Origin: Doryteuthis pealeii
Lineage: Eukaryota > Mollusca > Cephalopoda > Myopsida > Loliginidae
Length of the DNA: 64,000 nt
Reading direction: 5' to 3'
NCBI GenBank assembly: GCA_023376005.1
Contig: CM042141.1
Location: 90,549,831-90,613,830 of the forward strand
The notes below the pieces were generated by a model. That model ran no database searches. It saw nothing but the letters and a program-made list of their open reading frames with translations, and was not told the DNA's origin. Every line of letters starts with the position of its first letter. The stretch's first letter is position 1. A program made the position numbers and the translations under genes. Of the stretch, positions 57,542-64,000 are shown piece after piece.

Positions 57542-57850
57542 ATAATTGGACAAATACCTGGACCTTGCCAGAGAACTGAAAAAGTTATGGAATATGAAAG
57601 TCAAAGTGATACCAATTGTAGTTGGTGCACTTGGAATGGTCCCAAAAGGATTGGAAAGGGTTTGGAAAGTCTGGAAATCAGAGGAAGGATTGATACTATC
57701 CAGAACACTGCACTGCTGCAATCTGCCAGAATACTCAGAAGACTCCTGGAGACCCGAGGAAACTTGCTGTCAGTCAGACTCCAGTGAAAGACCATCAGCT
57801 AACGCTGATGTGAAAACTCAAAAGGAGTAAATAATAATAATAATAATAAT
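57542..57850 (+). pseudogene. RLE-type LINE 3' end, tandem copy 3
   Basis: Frame reads MDKYLDLARELKKLWNMKV / KVIPIVVGALGMVPKGLER, the cleanest match to the RLE LINE tail; a frameshift follows (VWKSEEGL, then TALLQSARILRRLLETRG in another frame). Ends tgatgtgaaaactcaaaagg, then (AAT)n at 57826-57850. Confidence 0.75.
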
Positions 57851-57852
57851 GA

Positions 57853-58365
57853 CTGTGTAGAGGCCACAATCCAAGGACTCGAAGTATACACAAAAAAGAG
57901 CAAAGACAGATTACTTATCGCAGCCAACAACAGCAGATGTAATAGATGGACAAACAGAAAAACAACGAAAATTAGGAAACAAAGATGGGAAGACAAACAA
58001 TTATATGGACACTTCAAATGACAAATCAGAAAGGTTGCACATGAAAAGACTTAGACATGGTTAAGAAGAGGAAACCTCAAAAGAGAAACTGGATCGCTAA
58101 TAATTGCTGCACAAAATAATGCCATAAGAACAAATTATATCAAAGCAAAAATTCATACGACACAACAAAACAGTAAATGTAGACTGTGCGATGACAGAGA
58201 TGAGACTGTAAACCATGTATTAAGCGAATGCAGCAAACTAGCACAATGGGAATACAAAGCTATGATACTTAATTTCAAAAGTTCTGACTACCTGACATTT
58301 GTGCTCTTCAATAGCATATATGGCTCAATGATAACAGTTTTTACCCTAATATTGAACAAGTGAAG
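57853..58365 (+). pseudogene. RLE-type LINE, region between RT and endonuclease, copy 4
   Basis: Frame: CVEATIQGLEVYTKKS, then RWEDKQLYGHF-stop-QIRKV, TWLRRGNLKRETGSLIIAA, QNNAIRTNYIKAKIHTTQQ, and a zinc-binding cluster CRLCDDRDETVNHVLSECSK (C-x2-C...H...C). This is the typical segment upstream of the endonuclease in RLE LINEs. Stops occur at about 58018-58020 (TGA) and 58050 (TAG). It is cut off at 58366 by a mariner-like end, so its own tail is missing. Confidence 0.8.
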
Positions 58366-58561
58366 TTAATTACGAGGGTAATCCCAAAAGTAAATTACTG
58401 GGGATGCAGGGAAACTGTTTGTGCAGCTATTGGCAACACTGTTAGTGTTTGCTGTACATGTGCCTGTACCTGCCTCTGTGCACGCCTTGCTGCCACACTC
58501 AGTCTTGGCTTGGCAGTTATTTCTGATGAAGCTTCTGATTGACACCATAAGAATTAGAGGG
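58366..58561. mobile_element. Single mariner-like terminal sequence
   Basis: ttacgagggtaatcccaaaa / gtaaattactgg is a mariner-type end like that at 21237. The other end and a transposase are not visible. The stretch holds gctgtacatgtgcctgtacc. Confidence 0.45.
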
Positions 58562-58902
58562 TGTTAACTCCCGTTCTCATAATACATTATGTTACCTAAA
58601 AGAGAGTAACCCAACACAGATGATTCGGTAGGAAAATAAAGACAAGTCAATTAATACTCTATAACATTTAATAAAACAAAACACGAGGAAGGAACCAAGT
58701 TACTATCCCCCAACATATAAAAGAGTCACCACGTGTTTGAGGAACACATACAAATGTCTAAATGCAAAGAGTCCTTGAATATAGTCGAGGCATATGATGT
58801 AAAAGTTTGTCACTTACTGTTCGTGGCTGGGGGGCAAGGCCCCCCAATTCCAAATGGATGGAGACACAACTTGGTCTAGTTCATATCTGGAGATCCTAGA
58901 TG

Positions 58903-58943
<41 letters not shown>

Positions 58944-59070
58944 CTTTTGTGGGACTGCCTTTAAATAGCTAAATTGCCATGCCCCCTAACAGCAAACCCT
59001 AGCAGCAAGGAAAGATAATCCCTCACTAATGTCAACCGCAACCAAACAAGGGAAGATAATCCCTCCAACA
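58562..59070 (-). repeat. LTR-like repeat H, copy 1
   Basis: Read on -: starts TGTTGGAGGGATTATCTTCC and ends ...GAACGGGAGTTAACA (TG...CA). Contains a TATA-like agctatttaaaggc, ggggggccttgccccccagc and a polyA-like word near the end. A (CT)n tract ((GA)n on +, 58906-58940) is inside. It resembles copy 2 at 62356-62844. No 5-bp target duplication. Confidence 0.5.
58906..58940. repeat. (GA)n microsatellite
   Basis: Pure AG units inside LTR-like repeat H. Confidence 0.95.
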
Positions 59071-59534
59071 CTACCGCTAAGTGTGAAGTTTATGTAGTTA
59101 TTCGTTTTTAGAATGCATAATCACCAATTAATGGAGGTGTATGGCAAGATGTGCATGGATATCAAAAACGTCCCCAAGTGGTGTAGGGAGATTTGCAATG
59201 ATGATGAGGTTCAACACTTCCTCAATGACATGGCAGCAAGCTGGTATGATATACAAAAACTGCCACGCAGTCTACAAAAAGGCATTGACTGAAATGGTGA
59301 TTATAAAGAGAAACTAGACAAAACGTGATGTATTGGGTCACCCATTCAGCTCTGGGTAGATAATTGAGATTAGGGAAAAGTGAGTTTGCAAAGCGAATTA
59401 AATTTTTTTAAATAAATACGGCCAGACAAAACAAAATCATTTTGTAAGATTTCTAAGAAAGCAAATGTTTGACCTAATTTAAGCTACGGGTTGCAGCTTA
59501 TGAAATTTAACATAGAAATGCATTTCAAATTCTC

Positions 59535-59593
<59 letters not shown>

Positions 59594-60430
59594 CCCTGAG
59601 AAACTAACTTTATATAACTAGGATGTAATCAAGATATACATATAGGGGAAGAAAGTGATACGCAGAATTTAAAGTAAGAGATTGGTCAGTTTTTGACTTA
59701 ATTGCAAATTACGACCAATTAGAACCAATTAAAATGGATTTTTTTCAAACATATCTCAATCCTAAAAGTAAGGAATAATTTAGTATAATTTTTGTATCAT
59801 TAAACTAAACAGTAAGTTGATTCGCTCAGCTTTAATAATAGATAGATACATGTTCAAACTTTAAAATGATGTAAACATAATTGACAAACATTTCTGTGAT
59901 TTCTAAATATTTTTGAGACCTTACCTTTTGATTACCCTATTACTATAAGGTTGATAAAAATGACATATAAAAATTGCCACAGCAGCGCCTACAAAAAGGC
60001 ATAGACTGAAATGGCAATTATGTACAGAAATAGATACATGTTCAAACTTTAAAATGATGTAAACATCATTGACAATAAACAATAAACATTTCTGTGATTT
60101 CTAAATATTTTTGAGACCTTACCTTTGAGATTTACCCTATTACTATAAAGTTGATAAAAAAACAAAAAACCTTCAAATTTGGTCATAATAATTTGATACT
60201 AATGGGACTAATTGTTTTTTTTTAAATGGTTCCAGTGACCAAGTTTTCGTTTTTTTTCTCTCTAATCTCACCATTCCCCCCCACCCCCATAATCTTTGAC
60301 TCTTTCTTTAGAGACTGGTAATTAGCCTATATTCTAAAGCAGGAGCAATCAAGCTGTGCTCGAGGGCCCAAAGCACCAAGAAGCTCAAGTTGAAAAAGTC
60401 TCATTTTGGAAATAGACTAAAAAAAAAAGA
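59071..60430. other. Unassigned AT-rich sequence with (CT)n
   Basis: (CT)n 59539-59588. A short duplication: the words gatgtaaacat...gacaaacatttctgtgattt at 59868-59905 recur at 60055-60100, and taaaaattgccac at 59968, so a 190-bp segment is duplicated. 59100-59330 has words (gcatgacgcaagctgg-like) without a frame. A hAT-like end (agcaggagcaatcaagctgt) is at 60340. Confidence 0.45.
59539..59588. repeat. (CT)n microsatellite
   Basis: Pure CT, about 25 units. Confidence 0.95.
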
Positions 60431-60700
60431 ATGAATAGATTTTACGGCATATCAACCCTCGTTGGGTTATTTTATGCTGAAGTCATTTTCTTTGATTCAT
60501 TCTTGATGAGAATTCAAAAAATGTTCTAAACTCATTTTTTTAAAACACGCTTTTTTCAAAATTCAATTTTTTCTAAATCAATTTTTTTTCTAAATCCAAT
60601 TTTTTCAAACACATTTTTAAATTTTTTTCTATTTAACCCATAGGTGCTACCCTAACAGGTACCATCACTCTGCAATGTAACAGAATTGACACAAATTACT
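60431..60700 (-). repeat. SINE S4 (reverse), truncated
   Basis: tttacggcatatcaaccctc / gttgggttattttatgctga, tacacgcttttttcaaaatt-type spacer, then ggtgctaccctaacaggtac. Confidence 0.65.
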
Positions 60701-60744
60701 TTTGTTGCTGCAGAAAGACTCATGTAAAATCTATCTTGTTGGTT

Positions 60745-61575
60745 GTTTTGTTTTATGGCATGTCAACCCTTCTCGAGTCATTTAATGCCAATTCAAGTAA
60801 TTTTGATAAAAGGTTTCAAGTTCTTAATATCTGAAAATTGTTTGTTTCTTTGTTTTGTTTTATGGCATATCAACCTCGGTGGATCATTTAATGCCGGCAA
60901 AGTTTTGAAAGATTCGTAGTGATAGTTTGGAAGAAAGTTTTTTTAAACTCAATTTTTTTTTGTAAACAAATTTTCTCTTTAACCCATAGATGGGACTCTG
61001 ACAGGTACTACTAGTAAGGGTCAGAGTGGACATAGGAGCAATCGTGATGAAGGGATGCTCCACATTCCCCAGACCTCCAGAATTGGAACCTCACCATAAG
61101 ATAGAGTTTCACGTCATACCCAGGACATTAAGACCCTCAGCCACCGCCTTCTAGACATACATGATAAAAAGGGCAATAGGGTTGGGACAATCATATAGGT
61201 GCTAGGGCTTGACACGACTAGCCAATTGATCAGAGGTGACCTCTCCAACCGTCTAGCCTAAGTAAGAACCAAAGTGGAGTGTCATGGACTGCTCAGCCAC
61301 CAGTGTTCTATTCTTAACCATCATGGGTCGCCACCAACGGCTAACAGGTGACTAGCCGATTGATCAGAGGGGACCTCTCTGAACGTCAATCCAGCCTAAG
61401 TAAGGACTGAAGTGGAATGTTGCATGTCATGGACTGCTCAGCCACCAAGGTTCCATTCTTAAGCATCACAGGTTGCCACACATGGCCAGCAGGTGGCCCC
61501 ATTGGGAAGGGTTTTTACCCCTCTGCAGAGGTGGAGTCTGTGTATTCTAAAGCCTCAGCTGACAGGGCTGTAAAA
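60745..61575 (-). repeat. SINE S4 copies (reverse), with an internal tandem duplication
   Basis: Tail ttttatggcatatcaacctc / ggtggatcatttaatgccgg, then gggactctgacaggtactac, cattccccagacctccagaa, gggttgggacaatcatatag / gtgctagggcttgacacgac. A unit of about 135 bp (ctagccaattgatcagaggt...ccaccaacggctaacaggt) occurs twice in tandem, 61216-61350 and 61351-61490. It ends ctcagctgacagggctg without the tRNA head. Confidence 0.7.
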
Positions 61576-62337
61576 TCAGCCTGCAATTGTTTACTGTTAT
61601 GAGATATCAGATGACTAGCAAGTCTGGCTTTGAACAAACAGACCCTAGTGCAGATGTTTTAAACATGTTTGTGGGAATTAAAATAAAATTAAAATAAAAT
61701 AAAATAAAATTAGAATGAAAAACTAACAAACTCCCATGAGCCTTCACTGGTAGAATCCTCTGTGCACATGCATGAAAAGGACCCACTTCCGACCCCCAAG
61801 ATAATCTCTCGGCCATTGAGACTTAGGCCTTGCCTGAGACAAGACACCACTACTGGCCAGGGAGAAATTTCCTTGCCATGAGTGGCTATGTCCCGTGAAT
61901 AAAGCCTAAATCATAAAACCACCTTCTGTCTTTGTCACTTTCTTTTTCGTTCCTTGAATTCCTTCCTTTTCAGCTCGACCACCCAATAAGATCGGGTTAA
62001 AAGTAAAACCCTAAGAACATGCACCGAGAATAACCCCAGCTACCTTTTAAACCTTAAAACACAAAACCACATATTCAGGTAGAAAAGTGTCTGGGACCAA
62101 GGTCAAGTCCCGTTTCTGAAGGGCTCATTTCAAGATGGAATGTTTGATTCTCTGTATTTAGAAAGTTAACAACCATTGTAGTTCCCTTTTTTTCCAAACT
62201 AAATCTCTGCAGCAAATTTGTCACTCCTGTGAAGAATTATCTCAATAGGAATACCATTATAAGAATTTTTAGCTTTAGTGGCTAAAACTGCTTCTTATAA
62301 TACTTCAGGCTATAATAAGGCTTTAGAGAAACCTCCA
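61576..62337. other. Unassigned, with a dispersed repeat at 61740-61930
   Basis: (AAAAT)n at 61680-61710. 61740-61930 shares words with 53270-53400 (tcctctgtgcacatgcatg, ctctcggccattgag) and ends in an AATAAA-type word. No gene. Confidence 0.45.
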
Positions 62338-62844
62338 AATGTAGGTGAATATATATGTAACAAAATCCAACAAAGAGGTAGACAACAAAATACAGACTTT
62401 ATTGTCTGAGCACATGTAACATAAAATACAGATACAAAACAGGATGAATGTAGGTGAACATATAGAAAGAAATCCAACAAAGAGGTACATAACAACAATA
62501 CAGACTTTATTGTCTGAGCATATGTAACATAAAATACAGATACAAAAACAGTTAGGACAAACGTCCTGATGAAGGAAGAAAGAGTTCTTAAGGCTACTAA
62601 AATGGAGACTAGAAAAGTCATTTGCTGTATAGTTAGGGGGGCAAGGCCATCCAAGCCTTAATGGTCAGATACACAACTTGTCTAGTGCATCATTGAGGAT
62701 GCCAGAAAAAAAGAGAGGCAGATAGCTTCCCGGGCTGAGTTTAAATAGCCAGGTAGTAATGCCATCTAGTGGCAAGTCCTGGCAGCAAGGGAAGATAACC
62801 CTTTCTCCTCAACTCCATCTTAACAAGTGAAGACAATTGCTACA
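62338..62844 (-). repeat. LTR-like repeat H, copy 2, with duplicated 3' end
   Basis: Read on -: starts tgtagcaattgtcttcactt, TATA-like ctatttaaactcagc, ggccttgcccccctaactat, and polyA signal in gctcagacaataaagtctgt, then tacctctttgttgg. The 110-bp segment with the polyA signal is tandemly duplicated (62338-62447 and 62448-62557). Related to 58562-59070. No RT nearby. Confidence 0.55.
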
Positions 62845-62851
62845 TTATCAA

Positions 62852-63112
62852 GGGGCCAGTTTAGCTCAGTCGGTAAAGCACCCACCCAGAAATTGCAAGG
62901 TTCTTGGTTCAATACAGGTTCCCACCAACTTAGCACATGAATAGCATAGATTGGGTAATCTAATTTGTACTGTAAAGTGGGGAGCTGACGGTAGGTGTGG
63001 CGCTCCATCTCAGCAGAAACAATCCTCCTGGTCTAGCGCTAGTAAGAAGAGGATAGACTCCCTCGCTATCCAGCTGATACCGACAATAGGCCACTCTGCC
63101 AACTTTACTTTT
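62852..63112 (+). repeat. tRNA-derived SINE S1
   Basis: Head ggggccagtttagctcagtc with B box ggttcttggttcaatacagg, body taaagtggggagctgacggt, and ctgataccgacaataggcca. Confidence 0.85.
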
Positions 63113-63118
63113 TACTTA

Positions 63119-63222
63119 TGTCAATCAGCCTAGGAGAAGGAAAACTCTGAATTCAAACCAGCTTAACTCCATTTAAAAATTGACATTGTGTCACATCCTG
63201 CCCATGACAGAAGGGTCGGGTA
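63119..63222 (+). repeat. SINE S3 3' half
   Basis: gtcaatcagcctaggagaag / gaaaactctgaattcaaacc and cattgtgtcacatcctgccc. Confidence 0.65.
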
Positions 63223-63489
63223 AAAACATACAAGGGTTGAGTAATGAATAAGGTCTCCTATCACATATAAATAAGACTGGAGATATAAACATGTTTGACC
63301 ACGTACTTGATAGTGTATAAAGTCCTGTTCAAATTTACTTAGTGTCAGGTTGCTGTGTAACAGCATTGAATAATTGTATTTGTTAGTCAGGAGAAACTAT
63401 ATCCGAGTGATAGAAATTTTTGGACCATATCACCTTTAGACACCCCTTTTTGATCTCTATTAAGAAAGGACATGTTTTTCATTTACACC
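63223..63489. other. Unassigned
   Basis: No gene or repeat recognised. Confidence 0.4.
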
Positions 63490-63620
63490 GTCAATATCCG
63501 GTTGTTTTAACAGACGATTTTTAGATATTTTTTTTTAATTATAAAACTGACTTCTAACCCTAACACCTAACTCTAACCCTAACCCTAACCCTAACCCCTT
63601 ACAAACAACCAGATATTGAC
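63490..63620. repeat. Foldback element carrying a telomere-like (CCCTAA)n tract
   Basis: gtcaatatccggttgttt (63490) and, reversed, gtcaatatctggttgttt (ending 63620) form terminal inverted repeats. Inside, taaccctaacacctaactct / aaccctaaccctaaccctaa is a (TTAGGG)n tract on the other strand (63553-63598). TTAGGG is the molluscan telomere repeat. Confidence 0.75.
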
Positions 63621-63716
63621 CACAGTACTATCACTCCAGGGCAGAGTGGAACTGGGAGTAATGGCAATAAAGGGGAAATGCATACTCTACCGAGCTGCAA
63701 GACTGGAGGTTCACCA
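63621..63716 (-). repeat. SINE S4 body fragment (reverse)
   Basis: cactccagggcagagtggaa / ctgggagtaatggcaataaa and aagactggaggttcaccatc match the S4 body. It truncates the transposase fragment that follows. Confidence 0.6.
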
Positions 63717-63860
63717 TCAGATACAGTCTTTAGTCAATTTGTAAACATTTTTTTGACTAAAACATGCTTCTCCATACATATCACACAACCTTCTGTAAAT
63801 TTCACATGGTTTGCACTTCTCAGCTACCATAAATTGGATGAAAAACCTCTGTTCAGGCAT
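63717..63860 (-). pseudogene. Mos1/mariner-type N-terminal HTH fragment (GVQW3-like)
   Basis: Reading - from M at 63860: MPEQRFFIQFMVAEKCKPCE / IYRRLCDMYGEACFSQKNVY. The order Q-R-x-x-I-x-F-(L/M)-V-x-E-x-x-K-P-x-x-I-x-x-R-L...YG-A...VYKW resembles the helix-turn-helix domain of Mos1-type transposases and the GVQW3-like proteins derived from them. It ends at a stop after 48 residues, next to S4 sequence, so the catalytic part is missing. The frame stays open upstream to 63953. Confidence 0.65.
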
Positions 63861-64000
63861 GGAGCACTCCGTTTGATTTGCCACTATTTTGAATAGCTTC
63901 AAAACAAATATTTTTGAGAGATTAGAATCATTTTTGCTATAAACCAATTCCAAATAATGCAGAGTTTATATTTATGGAAAAAAATTTACTTTGACTTAAA

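Noticed and set aside
58360..58548. Paired + and - ORFs of 60 residues, Cys-rich on +
   Set aside because: They lie over an inverted, mariner-like end with CTGTACATGTGCCTGTACC repeats; both strands open by chance; no cysteine pattern of a known family.
62310..62654. 114-residue - ORF with repeated FVSVFYVT segments
   Set aside because: The internal repeat is the 110-bp tandem duplication in the LTR-like repeat, not a protein repeat.

Overview
This window looks like a piece of a cephalopod nuclear genome, most likely an octopus. The evidence is low-GC, intron-dominated DNA, very many (TA)n microsatellites, several tRNA-derived SINE families, a metazoan Crk-type SH3 exon and a long single-exon C2H2 zinc-finger gene of the kind that is greatly expanded in octopus. 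The species assignment is inferred from recognised families, not from a database search. No bacterial-type operons, CRISPR arrays, rRNA genes or intact tRNA genes were seen.

Only two host genes are supported. On the + strand, 2546-2704 is the terminal coding exon of a Crk/CrkL-like adaptor (C-terminal SH3 domain). Sequence before it is intron and sequence after it is 3' UTR and flank. On the - strand, 36490-38196 encodes a 568-residue protein with 13 C2H2 fingers in one exon. A strong acceptor at about 38533 and a strong donor at about 51073 suggest a 5' leader exon near 51.1-52.5 kb and an intron of about 12.5 kb. The two genes would then be tail-to-tail.

The rest is transposable-element debris on AT-rich background. 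It includes a near-complete Tc1-like element with a DD37E-spaced transposase and in-frame stops (4299-5880); hAT-type non-autonomous elements (25910-26085, 34760-35089 and 41702-42255 with clear 8-bp duplications, 38910-39214 with an imperfect one, and 18973-19440 without one); piggyBac-like and mariner-like MITEs; four foldback repeats with a Penelope/hammerhead-like end; remains of at least four LINE lineages; LTR-like units; and five SINE families, called S1 to S5 here. S1-S4 share heads, central domains or tails in different combinations.

Layout: 0-2.5 kb intron with SINEs and a long hairpin; 2.5-9 kb Crk 3' end, Tc1 element, AT-rich flank; 9-23 kb SINEs, piggyBac-like MITE, palindrome, nested SINE/LINE, hAT and mariner MITEs; 23-36 kb SINEs, hAT, palindromic MITE, RNase-H LINE relic; 36-52.5 kb zinc-finger gene and its probable leader intron; 52.5-64 kb dense accessory DNA with LTR-like tandem units, an array of restriction-like-endonuclease LINE 3' ends, LTR-like repeats and a telomere-like repeat inside a foldback. 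The most unusual signals are the hammerhead-like motif in palindromes, the LINE 3'-end array, the tandem LTR-leader units, the telomeric foldback and the modular SINEs.
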